Source of the DNA: Pyrenochaeta sp. MPI-SDFR-AT-0127
Lineage: Eukaryota; Ascomycota; Dothideomycetes; Pleosporales; Cucurbitariaceae
Reading direction: 5' to 3'
Length of the DNA: 64,000 nucleotides
Assembly: GCA_020747015.1 (NCBI GenBank)
Contig: JAGTJM010000031.1
Coordinates: 62,001 to 126,000, forward strand
Of the stretch, positions 22,530 through 33,025 are shown piece by piece; the first letter of the stretch is position 1; each line of letters begins with the position of its first letter. Below the pieces are notes generated by a model, which saw only the letters and a list, made by a program, of their open reading frames with translations, was not told the DNA's origin and made no database searches. Made by a program: the position numbers and the translations under genes.

Positions 22530-24216
22530 ATGGAAGATTGGTTCAACTATAGTAGCGGTTGCTGGTTGTGAGACTTCATTCTTCGTAAATTGCAGGTTGC
22601 TAATATTGCCAGTAGATGTAATGAGGCCAGTCGGCGGAAAGAGCGAACCTTGCCATTTAATATCATCAAGCTACAAGAGGTAGCGGCAAAAGCTATTAAC
22701 AGAACCACGAAGGATGTGGCGAGCTTCAGAAAATTCGCCGAAGGCGGTTTCAATCGAACGTTTCTTACCAGGATGAAAGATGGTATGGAGGTCATTGCCA
22801 GGCTCCCTTATCCCATTGCATTTCCCAGTCAGCTCGCAGTAGCCAGTGAGGTTGCGACCCTGAATCTTGTCAAGCTCTATGGTGTGCCGGTACCGGATGT
22901 GTTAAATTATTCAACGACCAAGGAGAACCCCGTCGGAGCCGAATATATCATCATGGAGAAAGCCCAAGGTGAGGAGCTTGGGGATCGGTGGTTTACGCTC
23001 CCTGATATTGATCGAGCTAAACTCATCGGGAGACTCTCACAAATTGAGCAGCGCCTATTTTCCATTCCTCTTCCAGCATCTGGAAGTATTTTCTACAAAA
23101 AGGATCTGGACTCATCGATTCCAGCCAAAGAGATTCCGGGAACTGAATTCTGTACTGGACCGTCTGTAGAACAGCGGTGGTGGCATGCTGAACGGGGTGA
23201 CATGAACCTTTTTCGTGGACCATGTCAGTTTTCCTTTCTTACAGTACTTGCCAAGCTAATATAGAGTTCTAGTTTGAACGGCAGAGCAGTTCCTTCGAGC
23301 AGGAGCTGAAAAGGAACTAGCTTGGCTACACGTCCACAAGCAACCGCGGTACCCGGCACGAGAATATAGAGAATTTACCAACTATCAGGCGTCGGAACCA
23401 GCAGAGCAGATGGGATTACTTGATCAATACTTACGACTTGTTCCTCATCTTGTTCCTACAGCGGCCGAGCACCAGTATCTTCTCCAACCAACACTTCGAC
23501 ATGCCGACATCAATCCTCGAAACATATTCGTTGACAAAGACCATCAAATTTCCAGTCTGATTGACTGGCAGCATTGCTCTGCCGTCCCTCTCTTCCTCCA
23601 GGCTGGGGTACCAGATTGTTTTGCGAATTTTGGCGATGAAGACTCGATACGCCTCTTGAAGCCCACACTTCCAGAAGATCTGTCTACTTTATCAGAGACA
23701 GAGCGACTGGAAGCAATTGAAAGCTTTCGGCGACGCCACCTACACTTCTACTACTTTGGCGCAGCGCATAAATTTAATAACAAGCACTACAAAGCCCTTA
23801 GATTGAAGTCTACAGCGCTAAAACAGCGTCTGTGTTTCAATGCTAGTGCACCATGGCAAGGCAATAATGTCCGGCTCAAAGCAGTGCTTATTGAAGCAGC
23901 AAGGAAATGGGACACACTGGTGTCGGAATCTGCCGAGGCGGGAGTACCTTGCCCTATCTCATTTTCAGAAGGAGAAGCTACTGAGTGCCTGCGTATAAAT
24001 GCTGCTCAAGACAATGTGGATGAGAAATTGGAGATTCTGCGGGACAGAATGGGAATCAGCACGGATGGGTGGGTGCCAAATCATCGCTATGATGCTGCTG
24101 TAGCTGAGAACCAGAGAATTAAGGATGAGCTGCTGGCAGGGGCGACAGAGGAAGAAAGGAAGTTAGTACTTCAACATTGGCCGTTCGACGATCATGCAGA
24201 AGATGGATATTCGTGA
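22530..24216 (+). pseudogene. Aminoglycoside phosphotransferase-like kinase gene with one in-frame stop
   Basis: Exons 22530-22567, 22613-23223 and 23273-24216 give a near-complete fungal APH/choline-kinase-like protein. Features in order: SSGCWF|RCNEAS across intron 1, EGGFNRTFLTRM (nucleotide-binding loop), VIARLPYP, ASEVATLNLV, EYIIMEKAQGEELGD, the catalytic-loop region with LRHADINPRNIFVD, and SSLIDWQH. Intron 2 (GTCAGT...CTAG) is the only junction that restores phase, and it brings a TGA at 23275-23277 into frame. The family usually has RGPW or RGP-x-W there, so TGG to TGA is likely. No alternative acceptor avoids it without losing the frame. The rest of the ORF (at least 315 codons) is open, so the lesion is recent or the model misses an unusual splice. 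Confidence 0.7.
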
Positions 24217-24775
24217 TACCAATAGTACAATGCCATCAGACTCTAACTAGGACATTCAAGTCAGACATATCTGACTCTACCTATCCATATCCTGTTTCAT
24301 GTTCCAGCTTTTTTTTTCTGTTCGTACTGGTGAGATTCTGGTACGCGATGCCGTTACCATTCGAGGTATAATGAAAGTCTCCATACTAATCTAAAAGCTG
24401 CATATGTGATAAGTAGATACAAGGCGGAGGGGGATAGTAATCGTCGTAAATTTCCTCTTGAATGAGAATTGCACGCCACAAATAATCAATAGTCTTACCA
24501 AGCCTCCGCAAGAGATGAATACTATATTAGAATCTAAACCAAGTAGAATGACAAGTATTTCATGGTCGGAAGGTGGAGTGACCCATCTCGGCAGTCCCGC
24601 CAATAAAACAAACGCGCTCGCTCCAACGCGTCCCTGTTTGCACGCCCCCACTTCAACGCGTCCCACCACCCCCCAATCCATCCCACTTAGCCTTCACCGC
24701 CTTCTCCTACGCTCAATTCCACCCATTGATCTGCAAAACAAAAACCCGCCGCACACACACACACCCAACCACACA
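24217..24775. other. Intergenic region carrying the dUTPase promoter
   Basis: The left part is the 3' side of the APH-like gene. The right part (24600-24775) is C-rich and carries the ACGCGT elements annotated separately, followed by a CACACACAC leader. Confidence 0.6.
24612..24661 (+). promoter_or_regulatory. MCB/MBF-type elements upstream of dUTPase
   Basis: Two exact ACGCGT hexamers at 24626-24631 and 24656-24661, exactly 30 bp apart, plus ACGCGC at 24612-24617. They sit 115-165 bp upstream of the dUTPase ATG. ACGCGT is the binding site of MBF, which drives G1/S expression of DNA-synthesis genes in fungi. Confidence 0.7.
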
Positions 24776-25606
24776 ATGTCAACCGACGACATCACAACAC
24801 CCGCACCCGTCCACGAGCCACCCTCCTTACCCTCGTCCCCGCTCCCCAAGCGAACAAAAGTAATAGACCCAACGCCCTTTCCCCACACCTCTAGTATACC
24901 ACCTCGGGACACTGATTCGGGCGCCGCTACACCAACTCCCCTCGCACACACGTACAACCCGAATCACGCCACTATGTCTGCGCTCCAACCGCCTCCGCAG
25001 ATTGCGCCTTCAATTGCTGCTGCAGCGGCTGCAGAGCAGCAATTGCAGGTCCTGCTGCTGAGCGAGAATGCAAAGGCCCCGACAAAGGGGAGTGTGTATG
25101 CGGCAGGCCACGATTTGTACAGTGCGAAGGAGTTGACGATTCCGGCGAGGGGGAGAGCGCTGGTTCCTACAGATATCAGTATCTCGGTTCCCGTGGGGAC
25201 ATGTATGTTTTATTTTTCGTTTTCTTTAGTTGTCTTGTTCGTTGATTCTCCAATACTGTCTCCCTAGAGAATTCGTACCACTTAATGCACACACAAGCTA
25301 ACCTCTCCCACGCAAACAGACGGCAGAGTCGCCCCCCGCTCCGGCCTCGCATTCAAACACGGCATCGACACGCTCGCCGGCGTCATCGACGCAGACTACC
25401 GCGGCCCCGTGGGCGTCATCCTGGCCAACCTGTCCGACACCGACTTTGAAGTGAAGATCGGTGACCGCATTGCGCAGCTGATTGTCGAGAAGATTGTCAT
25501 GCCCGAGGTGGTGGTTGTGCAGAAGCTGGAAGAGAGCGTCAGGGGGGCTGGTGGGTTTGGAAGTACGGGGGGTTTTGGGGCGGGACCGACTGTGAATGGT
25601 GTGTAG
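24776..25606 (+). CDS. DUT1: Deoxyuridine 5'-triphosphate nucleotidohydrolase (dUTPase)
   Basis: Two exons, 24776-25202 and 25320-25606; 237 aa. The enzyme hydrolyses dUTP to dUMP and pyrophosphate, keeping uracil out of DNA. All five trimeric dUTPase motifs are present: AGHDLYSA, PTDISISVPVGT, GRVAPRSGLAFKHGI, GVIDADYRGPVGVIL with DRIAQLIVEKI, and the C-terminal GGFGSTGGFG. The catalytic Asp is in GVIDADY. Residues about 1-85 are a Pro/Ser/Thr-rich extension not found in the core enzyme; translation from an ATG at 24973 would remove most of it, so a nuclear and a mitochondrial form from two starts is possible. MCB elements lie upstream. Confidence 0.95.
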
Positions 25607-25774
25607 AGAAGAAGAGATGATGGAATCCACAAAGTTTTACGATTTGATCGTCTAAAAAAAGAAGACGTTTGAGGGCTGAGAGAGGATGGTGTTACGCTAT
25701 ATTATATTGTAGCTGATGCTTACCAGTACAGAAGGGCACGCAAATGCAAAAGTCCCAACTGATGGACTACATCA

Positions 25775-27559
25775 TCACTCCTTCCCCACAATCTCCGTTC
25801 TCAATGCTTTCGTTTCCTTGATTGCTTCCTCCGTCTTATGCAACGCTCTTCTCTCTTCACCCCTAGCCTCATCATGCTTCTCTCCAATAATCTCATCCTT
25901 GGACTCTGCATCCATGATTTGCATTGCCCCCTCGTCTTTGCTTCCCACACCAAGATGCAGCACATTGAGCTCATCCGGCTTCCGCTCGCCTACATTATCT
26001 GGAACACTTGCGCCCTCCTCGACCGCTCTCGGTTTGAACCTCTCCAGGTCCGGGGGGTCAAGCAACTCCTTGACATACCTCGGTACCGTGACTTCACTCG
26101 CATTCATAAGCGCCAAATGCCTCCTCTTCTCCGTTTCCTCATCTGGCTCTCCACCGTCCCACCGTCCCTCCTTTTCCGCCCTCTTATCGTACAGTTTCAT
26201 CTTCTCCTGGCAACGCTCCGTCGTCTTGCCTAGGATGGCCTGCATACTTGCAAGTACCTTTTGACACGCCTTGGCTAGTGGGAGGTCCTCGGGAGTGACA
26301 TCGTCAGGGGATCGCCAGCTGGGTTTTGAATGTAGATCCAACTCGGGTGTGGAGGCGGCGTGTACGGCTTCAATAAGTCGAGGGACCGTGAGCGCAGCAA
26401 ACATGTCGCCTGTGCCTGAAAAGAAAAGCGGAAGAGCAGGTGTGTCTATGCGGAAGAGGCGCGGCTTGAAATCTGAAGTTGCGGTTGAGCCAATGATGGT
26501 AAGGTTCTCAATATCGTCGATGTTGATCTCTGGTGCTTTCGGCTGTTCTGATGGTTGCGCTTGCTCGGATCCTTGTGGGGTAGGCCATGTTGAGGGGTGC
26601 GATGTTGCCGCGTCTAGCTCGGCAGGTTCTGATGGGGTATGCGTACCAGACGTGGGCTTGGATACCGGCCTCGAAGGGGCACGCGACGGTACGGTATGAT
26701 TGTCGCGAGTCAAGCGGAGAGATGTGATGATGACATGAGGGACTTGGTATGTCTTGTGCAGGACTTGGATTGCAGCAGCGAGGGACTTGAGGTCAGTAAT
26801 CGGGGTATCGGATAACAACCTTCACCTTGGATTAGCAATTGCCTCTTCAAGAGAATCATGTGTGGCTGGACGAACTCTGCTTCGAACTGATTCGGCAGAA
26901 TGAGGTCTGCCTCGCGTAGCAGCGCCTTATACTCAGGTACCTCGTCCTCGGGGATATATAGCTTGCCGTTGTCGCCCATGACTGGGTCGAGCACTGTCCA
27001 AGATCAGCCCTATCCGATGCATCTGGCTATCCCCACACTCACCCCAGAAAAAGCTCCCAGGTTTAGTCCCAGCATTGAACTTGACATCCCTGCCAATCTT
27101 GCCGATAGCCTGAACCGCTTCGGCGCTCGGTACGTAACCCGTCAAGAGTACATCGAAATTGGTGAGGTTCGATTGGCGCAGGCCGTCGTACAGGTCCAGT
27201 ATTTGGTCGGCTGATGTCTTTGTGCCCTTCACTTGCTTGTATGCAGTGTGATTGCCTGTTGTTCAGCCACTGTCCCTTTCAGGTAGAAATTCCCCAGCTG
27301 AAGCATGCTTACTGTAGTGCACCGTGTTGATCGCCGACACGTCGCAACCCAGAGACTGCATCACGAAAGTCGCCATCTTATTACCAACATAGCTCGGTTC
27401 GCCGTTAGCCAAACGCAGGGCTTCCTGGAGAAGGAAACTCACCCATGGACTACCTATCGCGCATTAGCTTCACGTGTCGCTGGAGCTGTGCGCAATGAGT
27501 CTTACATGGCTGGCGATGGCGAGCACGCGCGTGTCCGGTATGAGCGTATCGGATGCCAT
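25775..27559 (-). CDS. Pyridoxal kinase with long insertion and C-terminal extension
   Basis: Six exons on the minus strand: 27559-27506, 27453-27443, 27392-27313, 27255-27043, 26993-26876 and 26819-25775; 506 aa. Exon 2 is an 11-nt microexon coding VVHG, which is needed to rebuild the family motif SHVVHGYVGNK. Other motifs: INTVHYSNHTAY, LLTGYVPS, LDPVMGDNGKLYIP, ADLILPNQFEAE, and FFSGTGDMFAA with the catalytic Asp at about 297. It phosphorylates pyridoxal to PLP in the vitamin B6 salvage pathway. Residues about 197-270 are a Pro/Ser/Thr-rich insertion between strands of the ribokinase fold, and residues from about 400 to the end form a charged, Glu/Lys-rich tail. Typical enzymes are near 310 aa, so this one is long. 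Confidence 0.92.
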
Positions 27560-27900
27560 TGGCGCGACAAACGATGCAAATGTTAGTGGTGAAGAAGAGG
27601 ACGTGCAAAGCAAAGAAGTGCAGGAGCAAGCGGGGTGGCAGTTGTATGACAATGTGTTGTGTTTATTCTCTTATCTGCAATTCCGCGCGATGACGTGAAA
27701 GGGTAGTGGGGTGGTAACGGTAACCTTCTTTTTCAACTAGGGTGCGGAACACTTGCGGATGCGCGCTCTCGCCAATCTAACACACCGGAACCATAACCCT
27801 GACCGGCGCTTAGGAATGCATGTCAAATACATTGCGCCGCATTTCCCCCACGTGAGTACTTAAAAGATATCGCTTATTTAGAATGAAGTCATGGACCCGT
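27560..27900. other. Short intergenic region
   Basis: Promoter of the pyridoxal kinase gene and 3' side of PCNA. Contains GGTAACGGTAACC-like direct repeats at about 27712-27724; nothing else recognised. Confidence 0.5.
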
Positions 27901-28887
27901 TCACTCCTCATCGCCAATCTAGTATCGTTAGCAAATTAATCGATTAAGTCACGGGGAGTTGGTTGGTACCTTTGGCGCGAGGTAAAATCTTAGGTAGCTG
28001 TTGTTTGACAGACCGTACTCGACAAGCAGAGGCACTTCGCTAGACAGGCAAAGCTTGACCGTATCCGACAATCCGCTAGCCTTGCAGAAGTTGGTAAGGT
28101 ACTTGAGCGAGAACGTGAGCGAGACGGGCTCAGTCAGGTCAATCTCGACAGCCTCGCTGGGCTTGTCTACCGCGGAATGTTGCCTAAGCTGGACCGATCC
28201 TGACCCGATATCGCCTGAGCAGGCGAACTTGACACCTTCTTTTGTGCACTCGATCGAGACTAGACAAAAATCAGCCTTGCAATGGGGTATCTGGCATGCC
28301 CTTGAAACATACCAGACTCTGACAAAGCACTCAAATCCCTGCATATCCTCTGGAACTCGGTAGCGGGCATGGTGATAGTCGCCGCATACTCCGTCTCTGG
28401 AATGCCCAAATGCTCCTGATCAATGTCCATGAGCTTGATGTCATACTCGCTGATCCTGTCTGTGGTGTTGTTCTCGAAGACGAGGTTGACAACATCGGGC
28501 GCATCCTCCGCCTTGATGGTGAGAATGTCCTCGTTCTGGGCCGCACGGAGCACTTTGGTGAGCGAGCCAAGGTTGATGCCGAGAGCAATGTTGCGGTCGC
28601 AGCGGAAGGGGGTGAAGGCTTCGGAGCGCAGCAACATGGAGACCAGGGCAACGTGGGAGTTGTCCATGGCTTGGAGAGCAATGCCCGAGTCATTGCAGTC
28701 AAAGTTGCAGTCTTGGACGAGGTCCTTGATCGCATCGACAACCTAATGTATTTGTTAGGCAGGTCGGTATGAGAGGGCAATGCTTCCTATTGTACCTTCT
28801 TGAGAAGGTTGGCCTGTTCTAAGCGTGCCTCAAGCACTGCAGAATGTTAGCGGGGTCGATGTACCTATGCAGGTGATAGAACGTACT
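27901..28887 (-). CDS. POL30: Proliferating cell nuclear antigen (PCNA, sliding clamp)
   Basis: Five exons on the minus strand: 28887, 28836-28796, 28742-28313, 28259-27970 and 27918-27901; total 780 nt, 259 aa, the standard PCNA length. The proposed first coding exon contributes only the A of the ATG: intron 1 (28886-28837, GTACGT...CAG) splits the start codon as A|TG. The last exon codes only IGDEE-stop, replacing an intronic read-through end. Recognisable PCNA blocks: MLEARLEQANLLKKVVDAIKD in two exons, DSGIALQAMDNSHVALVSMLL, FRCDRN, LGINLGSLTKVL, the interdomain LMDIDQEHLGIPE, SVSIECTKEGVKF, and YLRFYLAPK. It encircles DNA and tethers polymerases in the nucleus. Confidence 0.95.
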
Positions 28888-29596
28888 ATTGGCTGTAAGT
28901 TGGATTAATTGCTAGACAAGAGTTGTTGAACGTGAGTATACAAATTGTGAGCGTGAGAAACGTGCAGTGTCGTGGTCGAGGCGGCGAGGCAACAAAGTGG
29001 AGGGGAAACGCGAAGGTCGCGTCGCCCACAACGCGCTAACACGGGCCACGCTCGTTAATTGATTTTGAGCTGAAAGTCCTGGGAAGACATCCTAGAACTG
29101 TCGAGGGCGTGGAATTGAGGCCAAAAGGGTGCTTCAAAATTGTCAAATCATGCCAGAATGAAAGATGCTTCGTCTGCCTTGTTCGTTGCAATGGCATGAC
29201 TTTGTGTCCATATGATATGCCAAGAAGAGCAGGAAGACAGGAAAGAAGACTATATCCGGAGTTGCCGGCATCATTCTTTCATAATCTGAAATCGAATGGG
29301 TATAAATACTCAGCAGACCAAGATATGGCCTAGAGTCTAGGGTCTTTGGGCGTTTACTCTACTCTCTCCAGAGCATACTCTGCCCCTGCTGCTATCCATG
29401 CATGTTTTAATGATCGATAACGTTACCATGCTGCATGACGTTGCCTCCGCAAGCCTGAGGTGATCCAAACCAGTATGGTGGGTTCATCTACCTCTGCCTG
29501 ATGAACGAGTCCTACCACGCCAGGCCTCTTCCCCAGACACCAATCTCGCTGTATCTTCAATCTCACTCGAACAATCATAACCCCGTCTCCGCCCTC
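28888..29596. other. Intergenic region with the PCNA promoter
   Basis: The 150 bp next to PCNA carry the ACGCG cluster. An ATG-free ORF at 29109-29333 (+) has no features. The rest is the 3' side of EMC6. Confidence 0.6.
29008..29036 (-). promoter_or_regulatory. MCB/SCB-type cluster upstream of PCNA
   Basis: ACGCGA at 29008-29013, its reverse complement TCGCGT at 29017-29022, and ACGCGC at 29031-29036, about 120-150 bp upstream of the split ATG. They match the ACGCG core of MBF sites, as at the dUTPase gene. Confidence 0.6.
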
Positions 29597-30068
29597 TCAC
29601 GCCCTCACCAGCCCATAGAACAGTGTCCACGTCAGTACAAATCCCATCAACCCACCAAACACATCCCCAAACCACATATCCCCCAACGGCTTGTAGAAGT
29701 AGGCTCCCGGCTTTCCGTCCGTCTTCAGCGCAAACAGTAAGCCTGACACCACCAGCGAACCGAGGAGGTAGAAGATAAAGCCAGCGTACGATTCAAGGCC
29801 CAGTGTGCCCGCGGCGACGCCGAAAAGTGAGGCCGTCAGACTGCGGATATTGGATACAACCTGTGGCGATATGCATTAGCTTAAGGTCCAGGATGAATGG
29901 AAGAAGAAGGTGGATGACGAGTGGCAGACACAATTGGGCGCTGGGTAGTGCTTTCGAACGTAGTGGTGGGCAAGAGGAATGCCGTACCTGGGTGTTGTGC
30001 TGCACACTGGATGCGACAACAGGGTTGATTGCGAGTTCACGCTCTTCGTTGAGGGCGTTTGCAGCCAT
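29597..30068 (-). CDS. EMC6: ER membrane protein complex subunit 6
   Basis: Two exons, 30068-29988 and 29860-29597; 114 aa, the normal EMC6 size. Family motifs: INPVVASSVQHNTQ at the exon 1 end, VSNIRSLTASLFGVAAGTLGLE, GFIFYLLGSLVVSGLLF and the C-terminal GDVFGGLMGFVLTWTLFYGLVRA. Three hydrophobic helices are visible. EMC6 is a core subunit of the ER insertase that places tail-anchored and multipass proteins into the ER membrane. The ATG at 30068 is chosen because the four preceding in-frame codons start from TTG. Confidence 0.95.
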
Positions 30069-30626
30069 TTCTGTGCACAAACCGTCGCTTCACGGCTGAG
30101 ATAGGGCGTCGGCACAAAGGGGAACTCGTCTTGGTGTTGACCTTGGGTAGAAAGACGGCCGATAATTACGGCCGGAGGGTTGCGCCGTCGGTCGAAAGCT
30201 CCAGATGTGTCGATGTGATGGAGACCAGCAACGCCTATGTCTGTGAGGAATGCGGTATGCTTGGATTGGCTCGCGCGGACTTTTCTTCCTTCCAGCCGCC
30301 GATGACGAGATGTTCGGTTACTCGGAGGTGTGTTGGTGTGTTGGTCGGTGGTGCAACGTTGGTATCCACCGATTCAAGCTCAACCTGGGGACCGTGCACG
30401 ATCGTTGGATGACATGCATCCTGGCCGTGCTTAAATCGAACTGCATTTCGGCTCCCCAAATTACACGTTATGCGGAATTATCAACATCCCTGGAATCTTA
30501 TAGTTGACATCACTGCAGCAGTAGGGGGAGAGAGGCTGTATCGCCATTTCTAGCTCAAAGTATGAACAATGTGTCGTGACCATTACAACTACATGTCTGC
30601 CTGCAGTACACAAGAATTGGATGAGT
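30069..30626. other. Intergenic, nothing recognised
   Basis: EMC6 promoter side and 3' side of the next gene. Opposing ORFs (30059-30412 plus, 30235-30459 minus) have no protein-like features. Confidence 0.5.
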
Positions 30627-31520
30627 CTAAGTATGCGAGTAGAGCGGACCAATTTCATCAAGATACCTGGTAGATCAGTGCGTGTAATTGGACTATAGCA
30701 TGGATAGACTTACTGGTTTAGGTGCGGAGGGAGGGAGTAGTCGGGGAGGTCAGCCGCTGCTCGCAGATAAGCCAGGGCTTGCTGGAAATACCGATCGTTG
30801 AACTTGAATGATGTCACGTTACCAAGACTCATATGTGCCTCTGCAGCCTTGACTGGGGTTAGCGACTGGAAAGTTAGCCGGGGCACGAGCTACATACTGT
30901 AGACAGTAGGCTACCGGTCACCCTCCCTTGCGTCTTGGCTGCATGTACTGCACGTTGGAGGTATTCGGTAGCCGGTGACAGCAACCCTCGTGCCTCAACA
31001 TAGTCTGCGGTGTGAAGCCGTGCTTCTGCTTCTGCAACTGCAGTAGTTCCTGACGTCTGCCTTTCGATCTGCGAATATGTGCTTCCTTCGCTGCTTGCAG
31101 ATCCCCGCTCTGCCCGAGCAATATTCGCCAAAGCCTTCTGAGCCCGTAAGAGCCAATTACGCCCGATTACTAAAGGTGTGAGATCATGTTGAAATGGTAT
31201 AAGATCAACCTACGCTCTGAGATATCCGCATCTTCAGGATATACCTGAAGTAAGACCAAACCCTGCCTCAGACACCAATCTGCTACATCTTGAACAAAAC
31301 CATTATCTGCATCAGCAAAGGCTACGCGCTGAAAGACGGAAATCAAGGGTAGCTGCCAGCGCCTGCGTGCTTCATTCGGTGATGTATCAAGTAGATCTAG
31401 AGAGGTGGTGGTGCTGCGGATGGCTTGCAGCTGGTCCTGCCAGCTATGGGGTGCTGCGTCGAGAGTTGCGTTTACCAAGTCCACGGTTGACATTAGGTTG
31501 TGGACCATTTGGTCGTTCAT
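30627..31520 (-). CDS. Helical-repeat (TPR-like) protein, family not recognised
   Basis: Four exons on the minus strand: 31520-31214, 31169-30898, 30847-30714 and 30666-30627; 250 aa with all phases consistent. The protein is almost entirely helical. Two stretches look like degenerate tetratricopeptide helices: ARGLLSPATEYLQRAVHAAK and YFQQALAYLRAAADL, each preceded by a small-residue helix (GSLLSTAAEAHMSLGN). The N-terminal 100 residues contain Trp-Leu-rich helices (RRRWQLPLISVFQRVAFA). No signal peptide or membrane segment is seen. I do not know the family; a protein-interaction scaffold role is only inferred from the repeats. Confidence 0.75.
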
Positions 31521-33025
31521 GGTGTGAGCAAGTCTAAACCTAGAGTTTGAATTTGTACAGTTTGTATGAGAGCTTTGGAAGTCTATAAAGTAATGACAAA
31601 TTTGAGAAAAAGAAAAATGAGTGTGAGAGGTCGAGACATCTGATATAGGTAGAGAGACCTGACGAAACATCTAGATACCTTAAGAGGGCTACAGTTAGGA
31701 ACGTGTTTTGATCAAAGGCCCGATGCTTGATGCACCAGCTCCGATAGGCCATCCTGGTGCATGACGGTGAGGTAGCAAAGAAAATGGCTGGTGAAGTGAC
31801 GAATAGCGAGTGATGGCTAGTGAGAGGCCGATCAAACTGCAGGCATGAAGATGCCAGGTATTGCAATGGTTGCTCTGATCACTTTGCGCCAGACTCCATT
31901 TGACACATATTTGCCACAAGCAGCCCGAAGAGATGCGAGAAGCGAAGGCATCATGCTCAGGTTACTTTATCAAGGGTGTCGCTGCAGGCCAGCGGGCCCA
32001 ACGGAATGGTAGGTGGCGATCCAAATGAAGGGGTCTGGGACGGTCTCGATAAGTGTACAGTCAGCCCTGCATCGCTCTGCCCCAAAGTCCGACCAGCTCC
32101 ATGCCCACCGAGCGAGTATGGAGGGACTCTGGCCAAGCGTCAGAGGCGTCATATAATACCCAGTCGTCATTAAAAGTAAGCAGTAGCAGTTGAAAAAGAC
32201 AGCGATGTGGGAGAGTAGTTCGACTCATTGGCTATCACTGCAGTTTAATTGTGGCTCAGTTCAGTTCACCATGGGCCAACAAGTACATGCTCGTGGGCCA
32301 GCTGACCCAGTCGAGCCATCTCAGCATGTCGGCGGCGGCGGCTCGGGATGTGGTCGATGGTGCTCCGCCAAGTCAGAGTTTTTCTTCCGTAGAGCAAAGC
32401 TAGAAGCGCAAAGAAATGGTGGGCAAGGTCGGTCGATAGGGATAGTAATCAGGCTGCAGGTACAGGCGTTGCTTCTGGCAAGACTATCAACCACCGTTAG
32501 CCAGCCGGACGGGAGCGCCGGGTCACATGGCCAAGTAAATGTGACCGCACGGCAAGAGAACGCGCAGAACTGAGGCGCATGCATGAACACACGGAGACGC
32601 CCAAGTGGAGGTCCAGGGAAATGATGCATACACGTGCCGGTCCATGCCAACGGGCGCGTAGGGCTTGACAGGGGTGGGTAGAGGGGATCAGAGGGGGCCA
32701 GAGGGGACCAGAGGGATCAGAGCGGGTCATGGTGACATAAGCCCCAGATGGGGTGAAGGCCCGCGTGGTTACACCAATCACAGCGATATCATCTCCGCAG
32801 TCCCTCATTTCCCGGCCTGTCTTGTAACCACCGTGTGCTCTCCTTTACACAGTACCTCGTCGCATACAGTCTTGAACATAAACACCGCCACGACCTCCTT
32901 GCGCCATCCACAGACCTGTCCCCGTCAGCTCTACCGGCAAACGACACCAAGGCGCAACCGCCATCCGCCCACGCGCCGACGACGACCACGCCACACGACT
33001 ACGCAACATGAGGTAGAAGCACCGA
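31521..33025. other. Divergent intergenic region with G-rich minisatellite
   Basis: Upstream of both the TPR-like gene and the vezatin-like gene. No gene supported; contains the 10-bp-unit G-rich repeat annotated separately and a C-rich leader from 32820 to 33010. Confidence 0.5.
32681..32724. repeat. G-rich minisatellite, about four 10-bp units
   Basis: Variants of GAGGGGAYCA in direct array (GAGGGGATCA, GAGGGGGCCA, GAGGGGACCA, then GAGGGATCA). The array is purine-rich on the plus strand. Confidence 0.8.

Noticed and set aside
25716..26264. 182-codon plus-strand ORF
   Set aside because: Antisense to the pyridoxal kinase last exon.
28331..28780. 149-codon minus ORF rich in Ser/Arg/Thr
   Set aside because: Wrong frame of PCNA exon 3.
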